Shown: in pieces, positions 23,061 through 34,397 of the stretch
Layout: the number at the start of each line of letters is the position of its first letter
How positions within the stretch are numbered: the first letter of the stretch is position 1
Assembly (NCBI GenBank): GCA_023055425.1
Contig: JALGPY010000001.1
Span: 71,604,994 to 71,668,993, forward strand
DNA length: 64,000 nt
Direction of reading: 5' to 3'
Source of the DNA: Linanthus parryae
Taxonomy: Eukaryota > Streptophyta > Magnoliopsida > Ericales > Polemoniaceae
Program-made: the position numbers and the translations under genes
Notes under the pieces: generated by a model
The model's input: the letters and a program-made list of their open reading frames with translations, nothing else
The model's database searches: none
What the model was told of the DNA's origin: nothing

Positions 23061-23759
23061 CGAGGTTCAGTGATGTGAGTTTTTGGCTCCAAGAGTAGGG
23101 TATTGTACCATATTACTAACTAATTGGGTTGGAGGGATTTTTTTTAATCTCAACCTACCATTATCCACAACTGGAGCTTCTAGTCTATCTTGGGTTGGTC
23201 GGGATTTTTTTTAATCTCAACCTAGCAATGAAGCTCCCATGACACGGGTAATTTCAAAACATGAGGACTGGATTTAGTTTAGAGGGGCATACCTTTCATG
23301 ATTTGCTTATACACTAACTATCGTTTTCTATTTATACTTGCTTAGGCGTGCCCTTTTTATGTCAATTAAGTTAAGTATGGCTATGATATGAGTTAATTTT
23401 GCACGTACTTGCTACTTTAAGCTTCCTGGCATTGGTTAAAATTTTGAATATTCTTGACCATTTCTAAGACTATTCTTGACCATTGCTCATCTGACAATGG
23501 TAAGTTCAACCTTGTTGTGGGTAGAATTACCTTTCGGGTAATTCTAATGGACTTTCTATTTCAAAATTGTTTTTGAATAATATATTAAGTCTTGTATTTT
23601 AATATATACTTTCATTTATTGGTGCATGCATTAACATTATGGCCTCCAACAACATGAATCTGATGAGATTGTGTGTGCTTCTGCAACCATAGTTGAATGG
23701 TATTTCTATACTCACTTTCTAAAGAGCCATCTCACACATCAAACTCAGTGGTTATGCAT

Positions 23760-24841
23760 GGGTGATGGAATTGTTGCATGGGAATCGAAATCGATGTTGG
23801 GAAACAGTTTAAATGTTTAGTGTCAATTTTCGAGAACTTTGTACATGTCTTGTACAAGAGCACGGGTTAACGGCTGAACCTAGAGGTCTTGCTCCCGAAG
23901 ACAATAGTTATTTTCGTCACCTATTTGGAATACGCCGGAGTAATCGAGTTTTGAGAGAACATTTCCAACGCTCAAGTGAGACCATATGTCAGACTTTGCA
24001 TGAAATACTTCATGCTTGTTCTCTTTTAGTGAAGTTTGGATCCAACTCATTCACGCTGAAGTAGAAATACATCCCCAACTGACGTCTCGAATACAATATC
24101 GACTTTCTAAAGTAATTATGTTCCTTTTTAAATTTGATCTATAGAAATTATTTACTTATTAATACATGATAACGACATAAATTTATATGATTGTATCGGA
24201 GAAATCGATGGAACTCATTTGTTTGTAAGACCATCTTTGGATGATGCCGACAAGTATTATGGTCACAAGGGGATCTCAACTCAAAATATCACGGCTTCAT
24301 GCAACTTTGATATGTCATTTATCTTTGTATCAACAGGGTGGGAAGGGCCTATGCATGACTTAAGAGTATTTAGCATGGTTTTCAATGAACCAGGCAAAAT
24401 AAATTTTCTCACCCACAACAAGGTAGAACTTACTCTTTCATTATGTTAAAATTTGAAGGTGATTTTTTTTATTTGGAAATTTAGTTCTGAAGTTTATGTA
24501 TTGAAGGTGAATTCTATTTGGTAGATGTGAGTTATCCAACAAAATCTGGGTATCTCACACCCTATAAGGGAGAGCGCTACCATCATCAAATTTTCAAGAA
24601 CAGTAGTCGACCTCGTAATGAAAAAGAATTTTTCAATAAAGCTCATTCTTTTTTACGTAGTGTAATTGAGCGTACTTTTGGTGTATGGAAGGCACGTTGG
24701 GCAATCCTCAGGGACATGCGTCCATATTTAGGTAAAACTCAAGAAAAAATTGTTTGTGCAAGTATGGCATTGCATAGCTTTATTCGGAGAACAAATTTTC
24801 AAGAAGAGGGTTCTGATGCAATAATAAGAGTCGAAGACTGA
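23760..24841 (+). pseudogene. PIF/Harbinger DDE transposase (DDE_Tnp_4), nearly readable
   Basis: First exon about 23760-24112 (VNFRELCTCLVQEHGL, FQRSSETICQTLHEIL). An intron is inferred to about 24170. The second exon holds DCIGEIDGTH (first catalytic Asp) and GWEGPMHDLRVF (second Asp), ending at a GT donor near 24422. After a short intron the third exon has FYLVDVSYP, YKGERYHH and SVIERTFGVWKARW (catalytic Glu) and ends at 24841. The full DDE triad is still present, but at least two frame shifts or stops lie in the first exon. The protein cuts and pastes PIF/Harbinger elements in the nucleus. Confidence 0.75.
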
Positions 24842-25290
24842 TAGAACTCTGAGGTATGGGATAATCCCCTTATGAAGCAAAATTTAGTCAACTAGAATCA
24901 AGCACAAACCATATGAATTTAGTGCATTTAGAAATCACAAGAGCTCTAGAATGTAGCAGCGACAGGATAAATGCGACATATGCCTAGCTTAATGTTTGTA
25001 GTTTACTATTTTATTAATTATTCGTTTTGTTTCCGACATCTGTTACTATTACGTATTCGTTAACAATTTTTAACATGGTACTCAGACATTAGAAATGATG
25101 TACATTTTTTGTTGAAAATTTATATGGATATAATCATCAATTATATGGCTGGATGTAAACACATCGAGAGCATCGTGGCAATCAATACTAAACAACATAA
25201 TTGACTTATTAATTGCTTTCAAAACTTTTTTCTTCAATTTTTTGTCATAAGCATATTTGTCATCAACTTATAAGTACACTTAAGTTGCAA
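24842..25290. other. 3' part of Harbinger element, non-coding
   Basis: AT-rich sequence between the transposase stop and the right terminal inverted repeat. No gene seen. Confidence 0.5.
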
Positions 25291-25319
25291 ATAAGTCATA
25301 CCAAGCTTAAGTTGCAATT

Positions 25320-25605
25320 GAGTCACCACGTGCATGATTCTCACAGGAGGATATTGTTGCAGTGCTCACATCATTGGCACAAGGTCTAAGGTTGGTCTTA
25401 TTGGTGGACGTGCCCATTTTACGTTCTCGTTGTGACTAGGTAGGTTTGGATGGAACGCCTTTCTACATTAACTAGTGACATGTATTGACAAGTGTGGGGG
25501 TGTCTAAATTAATACGTCACTTGATATTTTATACTACCTTTCACCCCACATGTTTTATTGGTTAGACGCAATTCAGCCCTTCATTTATGTGATTTTGCAC
25601 TTGTG
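25320..25605. repeat. Direct repeat flanking the Harbinger element, right copy
   Basis: Same orientation and about 80 percent similarity to 17687-17975. Confidence 0.8.
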
Positions 25606-25736
25606 CTTGCACATATTTAGATTCCGATAACAGGCAGAACAAATCCAACATGAATACTAGTTAAGTGTCGGCACCCCCTTAAGGGAAACAAGTTGACTCA
25701 TGAAGAGTAGTTAGTAATCATTCTCTCTGCACAACA

Positions 25737-26765
25737 TTATTCCTGCAGGTGACTGATCTTTAATTCTCTCCCAATTGGTAGAGGGGTGGGGCTGAAGGGT
25801 TCTTGAGCTTCCATATGTCCTATCTTGTTCCACCAAACTGCCTCATCTAGGTAGGCTTCATTCATATTGAAAATATTTGTGAATGTCGGAATATCCACCA
25901 CCCTTCCTTGCCAAATGGCCTTCATCAGTTGGTGTGTCGTGGATGGAGCTTCATCAAATTTGTGGAGCAATGATCATCCCCGAATCATGTTGTAGGTTGT
26001 GTTTGCATCTATCAAATGGAATTTAGCTGATAAGTTTATCTTTCCCACTTGTGGCTTCGTGCGAACAAACCCTAGTGTCATTCTGGAATCATTTCCAAAG
26101 CCACATAGGGCACATGTCGTCTGGCAATAATCATCGCTGGGATGCCTGCTATCTTCAAACTGTTCATGGAGAGCTCGTTGCTGATGCTCCTCCAACAACT
26201 AGAGATCTCTTGAATCGACCCATTGATGGAAACAATTACATACAAGGGCTTGCTATGTTGTCCTTCTTCCTTCTTGTCTGCCTATGAAAAGCACATTGTT
26301 GTGGACACTGTTCGGACTGCTTTGACCACATATCCTTTAGTGGAGAACCAACTTTCTTTGAAGTCTCTAGCCACTCGCAGTATGATCTTCGTCATCTCCA
26401 TACGACCGGCCTCTGAAAATCCCATCTCGTCATAGAAAGATTGAAACTTGGACGTGTACACAACTCTGACTGCGCGCGCATCCTCGGTGTCCCAATTGTA
26501 GTTCTCTTATTCATGGAACTCTGAAGTAGTTCCTTCATACTTAGCTTCTTCCACATAGGAGTAAAAATAATATCTTTTCCCTTGGATTTTTACACTGAAT
26601 GTGAAGGGAGAGGGTTGTCTTGCACATCCTTTGGTGGGCATTCGAGAACCATCTCTCCTTCCTTCACTTTACTATTTATTATGAACTTGAGTTCCCTACT
26701 TTTTTTTGGGATGCGAGATCGTTCGGTGGCATTCCCACCAATTGGGGTCTCGTGATGCTCTCCAG
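25737..26765 (-). pseudogene. Tat/Ogre-like Gag C-terminus and protease remains
   Basis: Downstream half of the split element. On the minus strand a Glu/Lys-rich linker (26765-26590) leads to protease-region text: KFHLIDANTTYNMIRG at about 26000, then a segment with STTHQLMKAIWQG. This matches the part of Tat/Ogre polyproteins just after the protease. The reading frame is broken at about 25972 and elsewhere. Confidence 0.6.
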
Positions 26766-28653
26766 TTGGTTGCAACAACCCGTGATTCCTAAGCTCCCCG
26801 TTTCGGACCGGAAAGCCGAGGAGGGCGATGCCAAAGGTGACGGTGGAAATCAAAAGCATAACATCCTGAATTATTTATTACATAATATTAAACAGTACAT
26901 AAGTCTTAAACATTACACAAGTCTCTGAATAAAACGCGTGTTTCAAAATTACTACACCAGGCTTAGTTAACAAACTAGATCTAAACGTGATGATATTCAT
27001 CTAGGTGAGTCCCGTACCCTGGTACACCAAGTCTCCTGCTTCTAAACCTGCGATGGGAAGGAAAACAGGAACCGCAGTTTCAAAGTCAGCAATAAATACT
27101 GAGTGAGCAACACCCAAGCATGTCAAACACAGAGGAAACGATAATTTAAGTACGACAGTAAATAATAAATTTTGCACAACGGAAGTAAAAGACAATTGAG
27201 TAATAAAAATATTCTCAAGTTCCAGACACGATTCCAGAAATTTCCAGAAAAACCATCCTTTAACTCATAACCAGTATCCTCAATTCCAATAATCCAACTC
27301 TGATATTCTCATAAACATTCCAAGTCCTCATTAATAAATTGCTAATCCAGAAATATCCAGGTTAATTCTTGAGTTGAACGGGGAAAATTCAATCGTATCA
27401 TAATCATATCCCATCACAAGCTTCCAAGACCTTAAGTGTCGACACCCCTAACAGGGTTCTTGCGGCCAGAAGGAGTGAGTACAAGGAGCAAACCCGAGGA
27501 AAATTGCAACCGGGCTAAATAATATCAGGGTCGTGTGGACGAAGTCAACAACGACCAAACCAAATCAACAATAATCCAAATGACGTTCCCCACACAAATC
27601 TTTCCACTTTAAGTTATTACGGATTAATTATATCGTGTGGGATTTTCCAAAGAATGAATGAACAAATCCGACAAGTATCAAATAACAAATACGATTTTGA
27701 GACATAGCATAAATCCACGTTTGACACGAAGGAAGCTTGGCACGCAAGACTTGGCATGTATACTCACCTTAATTCTCATCAAATAGCACGTAACGATCCT
27801 TTAGAAAGACACGTAGCCTTCGTCAATAAACTCGTCACCTACAAATTACATTTCCTTATTCAATTACAAATTATTTACTCAAGTATACAACATGTAGTGC
27901 TATAAGTCTAACGAGTCTTATTAGGAATCACCTAAGTCTCCCAAACAACGCTTATTAATTTTTTCCCCTAATAGATTAACATTATACAAAAGCCTAACTC
28001 AAATTAACTCTTATATTCACAACATGTTAATTTGTCAACCTAATTTTATTCTTAAATAGACAATATATACATTTGAATAGCCTAGCTATGAAATAACCAC
28101 TTGTAAAATGACTCGGAAATAAAACAAACACTTTCTATTAAATAAGAAGATGCTAATTTAAATCATAAAATGTTAATTAGGTAGCCAAATTATTCAAAAC
28201 AATTGCTTATTTAAAAGGAATATATAAACTATGAAATACATTTCTAACTTGTAAAATTTCAAGAAAACAATACTATTTAGCTAACATATATTTTGTACAC
28301 TTTTGTTCAATTAAAAAGGACACCATGAGTTGTAGAAATTTAGTTAAACACTAAATTCTTGATTTATTTTTGTTTTTATATAATCAGATGGTTAAATGGC
28401 AAGGAGGCCCCCAAGTTCTACCAAAATTTAACTAAATTCCCTCCATCTACCCAAAACAGTTTTTAGATGCTATGATTATTACCCATAGTTTTGTAGAAAC
28501 CACATAAACAACCCTAAAGCAAGAAAAAAATGAAACTTCCGAATCAAAACTCGAACCAACGCCATGAAATGCGATTCTAAGTACAGAAACAAGTCTGGGG
28601 GAGAGATTTAGAGTGCACCTGATCGAAGAAACTCAAGAAACAACGCTGATTTG

Positions 28654-29164
28654 TGTCAGGTTTCATGGCAGGGACTAAACTGAAACCACTCACAAACGGT
28701 GGTTGTCTAATTAGGACTTAAGTGCAAAGTGGGACAAACTGTGGTCGTGAAATAAGGAAGAGCAGCTACCGTCCGATCAGACTACCGGGAAGATCTACGC
28801 CATTCATTCATCTTTGACCGTTCCATTTGAATTATTAAATGGAACGGTGCCGTATTGGAGTGGCGCCACTGAGTTGATCCAGCGTGGCTCTTCCGTGGCT
28901 TGTGATTGGTCCTCTAGTAACGGCTGCTGAGTCAGCAGCTGTTACTAGTTTAGCTTAATTACAATTACCTCCCCCTGCTAGTATAAAAGGGGGTATTGAA
29001 TGTAATTTTGGTTCATGAATGAAAATATCAATTTCCTCCCCTTTCTCTCTGCAATTCTTTCATTCTCTCAATCTCTTCTCTCTCGTCTTCTCTCTTCGTC
29101 TCAAACCTAGGTCTAGCTTTGTTGTAGGGCCATTTCCGGCCATCGGAGAGCTGAGATCCTATCA
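28654..29164 (+). repeat. 5' LTR of the Reina-like element
   Basis: 511 bp, TGTCAGG...CCTATCA. The TATA box TATAAAAG starts at 28982. U3 contains a 32-base stem-loop (28817-28848, 12 bp perfect stem) and a 35 bp near-palindrome (28914-28948). Confidence 0.95.
28914..28948. promoter_or_regulatory. 35 bp near-perfect palindrome in U3, centred on TGAGTCA
   Basis: The core GCTGCTGAGTCAGCAGC (28923-28939) is symmetric around the central bases, and the symmetry extends outward through GTTAC/GTAAC and CTAG. It lies about 34 bp upstream of the TATA box and is repeated at 34147-34181 in the 3' LTR. TGAGTCA is a GCN4/AP-1-type bZIP site; a regulatory role is inferred. Confidence 0.6.
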
Positions 29165-29167
29165 AGT

Positions 29168-29179
29168 TGGTATCAGAGC
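29168..29179 (+). other. Primer binding site of the Reina-like element
   Basis: TGGTATCAGAGC, initiator tRNA-Met type, three bases after the 5' LTR. Confidence 0.93.
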
Positions 29180-29206
29180 CTGGTTTCGAACCACGGCGGA
29201 GCAGAA

Positions 29207-30340
29207 ATGGTGACAAGGAAGAAGGATCAGCAGATGGATTCTTCAGATCCAGTGGTTAGGGTTGATGTGATAGAGGAGCGAATCAACGAGGTAGAACAAA
29301 CGCTGGATGATCTACGAGTTCAATTCGTGAGCCTCGGCGAAGGTATTAATCATAAATTTACAGAAATTTCTATGAATTTGAAGCTTGAGTTAGATTCTGG
29401 AATTGAGAGAATTGAGCACAAATTTGATGAGCAGTTTAGGAAGTTGTTGAATAATCAGAGGAATATGAACACTCCGAAATGTAAAGAGAAGATAGAAATG
29501 GATCATGAGAGTACTTCATGTGGAGATGGATTGTTTAGAAGGCCTGATTTCATACCTAATTCAGTGTTGAAAGGTGTTATGAAAGAAGAAGAAAATGTAT
29601 GTGTTAAGAACTATACAAATTCCACAATCCCAATGCCTAAGTTGGAGTGCCCTAGGTTTAATGGACAAGATCCTTTGGGCTGGTTACAGAAGGTTGAGAG
29701 GTATTTTCAGATCTATAAGATGAATGACCAGCAGAAATTAGTACTAGTATCACTGCACATGGAAGGTGAAGCTGAGAGCTGGTATAGATCTGAGATTGCT
29801 GAGCTAGAAAAGTTAACTTGGACACAATTTGGTGAGATGATTTGTGGAGAATTTGCTGAGCCTGGTCATGAGAATTTGCTAGGAGAGTTTAGCAAATTGG
29901 TGCAGCAAACCACTGTATTGGAGTACCAAAACAGGTTTGAGACTCTAAGACCTAGAGTGAAAGCTATGTTTCCTTGGATGGATGATAGATATTTTATCAA
30001 AATATTTCTGAGTGGACTCAAAAGTGACATACAAAGTGCAGTTCAACTGCAATTTCCTCAAACTTTATCTCAGGCCAAGGCTATGGCTAGATTACAAGAA
30101 ATGCACATTAATTCAGTGGAGATGACTATTCAAAACAACATGAGGGGTTGGCTGAAACATAACTCTATGAACTCCAGTGTTAACAAGAGCAAGAATGGGA
30201 GCTGGTGGCAAAACAAGGAGGAGTCACATTCTACCTTGAAAGAAGCTAGCACAGTACAAAAGAGTCCACCAGTGTTCAAGAGATTATCTGCAGCAGAAAT
30301 GAAGGAAAAAAGAGACAAAAAAACTTTGTTTCTATTGTGA
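29207..30340 (+). CDS. Gag of the Reina-like element, lacking its zinc knuckle in frame
   Basis: 377 codons from the first ATG after the PBS. The N-terminal 100 residues contain a coiled-coil-like segment (INEVEQTLDDLRVQF). Residues about 145-290 are the Retrotrans_gag capsid domain (PRFNGQDPLGWLQKVERYF, EGEAESWY, LEYQNRFETL). The frame ends at TGA 30338-30340, just after a run of seven A (30317-30323). The zinc knuckle (C at 30327, C at 30336, H at 30360, C at 30366) is read only in the frame of pol. Gag made without a frame change would therefore lack its nucleocapsid. Relatives usually have gag-pol in a single frame. Confidence 0.88.
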   Translation: MVTRKKDQQMDSSDPVVRVDVIEERINEVEQTLDDLRVQFVSLGEGINHKFTEISMNLKLELDSGIERIEHKFDEQFRKLLNNQRNMNTPKCKEKIEMDHESTSCGDGLFRRPDFIPNSVLKGVMKEEENVCVKNYTNSTIPMPKLECPRFNGQDPLGWLQKVERYFQIYKMNDQQKLVLVSLHMEGEAESWYRSEIAELEKLTWTQFGEMICGEFAEPGHENLLGEFSKLVQQTTVLEYQNRFETLRPRVKAMFPWMDDRYFIKIFLSGLKSDIQSAVQLQFPQTLSQAKAMARLQEMHINSVEMTIQNNMRGWLKHNSMNSSVNKSKNGSWWQNKEESHSTLKEASTVQKSPPVFKRLSAAEMKEKRDKKTLFLL

Positions 30341-33300
30341 TGAATCTTATACCCCAGGACATAAATGCACTAAGAAGACCTTATATTTGTTAATTGGTAA
30401 TGAAGAGGAGGATGACAAAGAGGCTATGGCAGCTGAGGACAACAACATTGAAGAGCTTCCAGAAACAGTTGAAATGGCGAGTGCTGAATTAACTCCTAGT
30501 ATTTCTGTGCATGCTATGTCTGGGATGACAGCTGCTGACACCATTAGAATTGTTGGCCATATTAATGGAAAAGTGGTGCACATTTTAATTGATACTGGGA
30601 GTACACATAATTTCATTGACCAAACAACAGCTAGAAAAGTGGATTGTAAGATTTCTGGTGACAAAACAATGCAAGTTTCAGTGGCTGATGGGAGTGTGAT
30701 TGAAAGCACAGGAGTGTGTCAACAAGTGAAAATTCAGCTGCAAAAATGTACCATTCAAACTGATTTGAGAGTGCTGCCACTAGGTGGATGTGATTTGGTG
30801 CTAGGAGCTCAATGGTTGAAGGAAGTGAGCCCCATCTCCCTGGATTTCAACACTAGAGCTTTTGGTTTCACATATCAAGGAAAGGAAGTGATATTACCAG
30901 CTAGCACTACAGACAACTCTGTGACTGAAGTACAACTTCAAGCAATGCAGAAGTACTACAATCAACAGCTACCACTCATGTCAGCTCAACTATACACCAT
31001 TAATTCCATTGATGAAAAGCCAGAGATACCAGCACAATTGCAGCCACTAATACAACAATATCAGGACATTTTTGCTGAACCCACTCAATTACCTCCCAAG
31101 AGAGCTCAGGACCACCAAATTCCACTCAAAGAGGGAGAAAATCCAGTTTGCTTGAGGCCATATAGATATCCATTTTTGCAGAACAATGAGATGGAGAAAA
31201 TGGTTAAGGAAATGCTGGAAAGTGGTACAATACAACCCAGTACTAGTCCATTTGCAGCACCTGTTCTTTTGGTCAAGAAGAAGGATGGAACTTGGAGATT
31301 TTGTGTGGATTATAGGGGATTGAATGACATTACCATCAAGAACAAATTCCCAATACCAGTTATAGATGAGTTGATGGATGAATTGAGAGATGCCACTGTA
31401 TTCACAAAGCTGGATTTGAGGGCTGGTTATCACCAGGTGAGAATGGCAGAACATGACATCTACAAGACTGCATTTAGAACTCATCAAGGTTTATATGAGT
31501 TTAAAGTAATGCCATTTGGGCTTACTAATGCCCCAGCCACATTTCAATGTCTCATGAATGAGGTATTCAAAGATTTCCTAAGAAAAATGGTACTGGTATT
31601 TTTTGATGATATATTGATCTACAACACTAATATGCATGAGCATCAGCACCACCTCAAACTAGTGTTTGACACTATGAGATATCACCAGCTCTTTGCTAAA
31701 ATGAGTAAGTGCTGTTTTGGAATGAGTTCAGTGGAATATCTGGGTCACATCATCAGTAAAGAAGGAGTACAAACAGATCCCAAGAAGCTGAAAGCCATGG
31801 CTGATTGGCCTACCCCTAAAAACATTAAAGAACTCAGGGGATTTTTGGGACTTACTGGTTATTACAGAAGATTTTTCAGAGGTTATGGAGCAATAGCCAG
31901 ACCTCTCACTCAACTGCTTAAAAAAGGAAGTTTTGTATGGTGTGAAGAAGCCACTAGAGCATTTGAGAAACTCAAACAAGCAATGCTAACAGCTCCTGTT
32001 TTGGCATTGCCAAACTTTAAAGAGATATTTGTGGTGGAGACTGATGCTTGTCATGATGGAATTGGGGCTGTGCTTATGCAGCAGCACAAACCAATAGCCT
32101 ACTATAGTAAGGCACTTTCTGCAAGACATTTGGGGCTATCCACTTATGAGAAAGAATTGCTAGCATTGGTGCATGCAATAGCAAAATGGAGACCTTATTT
32201 GGAAGGAGCTAAATTCATTATCAATACTGATCACCACAGTCTCAAATATTTGCTGGAGCAAAAATTGACAACAGTTTTGCAGCAGAAGTGGATCTCCAAG
32301 CTCCTAGGGTTGCAATATGAAATTCATTATAAGAAGGGGCAAGATAACAAGGCTGCTGATGCTTTGTCTAGAAGTGCTGTGTTGTTACAAGAAGAGCAAG
32401 CTCAGTGTGCAGCTGTATCCAATGTGACACCTAAGTGGTTGAAAGACCTCAAAGACAGCTATAAGGGTGATGCTTGGGTACAAGCACAGATGGTGGTGCT
32501 AGCTATAGATCCAGTGGGGGTGCCAGGGTATTCTTTAGAGGATGGAGTTCTTAAACAAGGCAAGTTGTTGTATGTGGGAGATCAAACTGACCTCAGGGCA
32601 CAAATCATAAAAGAGCTGCACAATACTGGGGTGGGTGGACACTCTGGTATCCTTGGTACTTATAAGAGAATAAAATCATTATTCACTTGGAGTGGGATGA
32701 AGAAACAAGTGAAAGCTTGGGTTAAACAGTGTGACATATGTCAGAGAATGAAATCTGAGCATCTTCCCTATCCAGGATTGCTGCAACCCTTACCAATTCC
32801 AGATCAGTCTTGGAATCACATTGCTATGGACTTTGTGGAAGGTTTACCAGCTTCAGAAGGCAAAACCACTATTTTGGTAGTGATTGACAGGTTGACTAAA
32901 TATGGTCACTTTATTGCTTTGACTCACCCTTATACAGCTGATGGGGTAGCTGAGGTCTTCTTCCACAATGTATGCAAGCTACATGGTCTCCCTAGCTCCA
33001 TAGTTAGTGACAGGGATCCCATTTTTCTCAGCCATTTCTGGAATACATTGTTCAAAGCTATGGGAACTCAGCTGAAGTATACTACTGCTTATCACCCTCA
33101 AACAGATGGTCAGAGTGAAAGATTGAACCAATGCCTAGAAGTCTACCTCAGGTGTTTGACTGGGGATAGACCTAAGAAATGGGCTAAGTGGTTGAGCTTA
33201 GCTGAATGGTGGTATAATACCAATTATCACAATGCTCTGCAAATGACTCCCTTTCAAGCATTATATGGATTTCCTCCTCAGCATTACAATTTTCACCAGC

Positions 33301-33857
33301 TCAACAGTACTGGCATCACTGAGGTGGATGAGTTTGTGAGGGATAGAGCTAAGTTGCTGCATTTGCTAAAAGACAATCTTTCCAAAGCCCAAGAGAGGAT
33401 GGTCACTTATGCTAACAAGCACAGGACAGAGAGGACTTTTCAAGTTGGGGATTGGGTTTTTCTCAAACTGCAACCTTATAGACAGAGCTCCATTCAGCTC
33501 AGGAGCAATTACAAGCTTTCTGCTAGGTTTTATGGCCCTTTTCAGGTGATGCACAAGGTGGGAAAAGTGGCCTATAAGCTTAAGCTCCCTGATAGTTCAA
33601 AGGTGCACCCAGTTTTCCATGTATCTCAGCTGAAGCAAGCTGTGGGAAACTACTCTGTCTCTCCTACATTGCCTCCTGTGGGTCCTGAAGGACAGTTTTT
33701 GGTGGAGCCTGTAGCTATTTTGGAAAGAAGGTTGGTCAAGCAAGGCAACTCTTCTTCTGTCCAGGTGTTGGTACAGTGGCTCAATCTTTCTCCTGAGGAA
33801 GCCACTTGGGAGGATTATTACAAGCTGAGGGATCAATTCCCTCAGTTTAAAGCTTGA
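30325..33857 (+). CDS. Pol of the Reina-like element: zinc knuckle, PR, RT, RNase H, integrase, chromodomain
   Basis: The open frame runs over 1,170 codons without a stop to 33857; no convincing ATG opens it, consistent with expression as a Gag-Pol fusion. Order: zinc knuckle (30327-30368), acidic linker, aspartic protease with ILIDTGSTHNFID, reverse transcriptase with FCVDYRGLND and VFFDDILIYN, RNase H with VETDACHDGIGAV, integrase with H-H-C-C and catalytic D (MDFVEGLP), D (VSDRDPIFLSHFW) and E (TDGQSERLNQ), and a C-terminal chromodomain (VLVQWLNLSPEEATWEDY). All catalytic residues are in place. It copies the RNA into DNA and integrates it; the chromodomain targets chromatin in the family. 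Confidence 0.92.
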
Positions 33858-33886
33858 GGACAAGCTTATTGTAAGGGGGAGGGACT

Positions 33887-34397
33887 TGTCAGGTTTCATG
33901 GCAGGGACTAAACTGAAACCACTCACAAACGGTGGTTGTCTAATTAGGACTTAAGTGCAAAGTGGGACAAACTGTGGTCGTGAAATAAGGAAGAGCAGCT
34001 ACCGTCCGATCAGACTACCGGGAAGATCTACGCCATTCATTCATCTTTGACCGTTCCATTTGAATTATTAAATGGAACGGTGCCGTATTGGAGTGGCGCC
34101 ACTGAGTTGATCCAGCGTGGCTCTTCCGTGGCTTGTGATTGGTCCTCTAGTAACGGCTGCTGAGTCAGCAGCTGTTACTAGTTTAGCTTAATTACAATTA
34201 CCTCCCCCTGCTAGTATAAAAGGGGGTATTGAATGTAATTTTGGTTCATGAATGAAAATATCAATTTCCTCCCCTTTCTCTCTGCAATTCTTTCATTCTC
34301 TCAATCTCTTCTCTCTCGTCTTCTCTCTTCGTCTCAAACCTAGGTCTAGCTTTGTTGCAGGGCCATTTCCGGCCATCGGAGAGCTGAGATCCTATCA
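33887..34397 (+). repeat. 3' LTR of the Reina-like element
   Basis: 511 bp, identical to the 5' LTR except C at 34358 versus T at 29125. Confidence 0.95.

Larger units (their letters stand above)
18001..25304 (+). mobile_element. PIF/Harbinger DNA transposon, decayed, with nested Copia element
   Basis: The termini are inverted repeats: TTGGTATGACTTAT at 18001-18014 and its reverse complement at 25291-25304, with related text extending inward. Inside are a Myb/SANT-like ORF relic (22250-23060) and a DDE transposase relic (23760-24841), the two-gene layout of PIF/Harbinger elements. A 2.77 kb Copia derivative is inserted at 19254-22024. A G10 run abuts the left end and no clear 3 bp TSD is visible. 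Confidence 0.75.
28654..34397 (+). mobile_element. Reina-like Ty3/Gypsy chromovirus, very young, nearly intact
   Basis: 5,744 bp with 511 bp LTRs (28654-29164 and 33887-34397) that differ at one base, and the perfect TSD ATTTG (28649-28653 and 34398-34402). PBS at 29168-29179, gag 29207-30340, pol to 33857, and a polypurine tract (AAGGGGGAGGGACT) just before 33887. The RT sequence and C-terminal chromodomain fit the Reina clade (family knowledge). The only visible defect is the gag/pol frame change at 30317-30323. Confidence 0.93.

Noticed and set aside
25655..25690. Short similarity to the GTGTCGACACCCC landmark of the Tekay-like LTRs
   Set aside because: Only about 25 bases match and no further LTR text follows; too short to call an LTR fragment.
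31089..31487. Minus-strand open frame of 132 codons
   Set aside because: Antisense shadow of the Reina-like reverse transcriptase.
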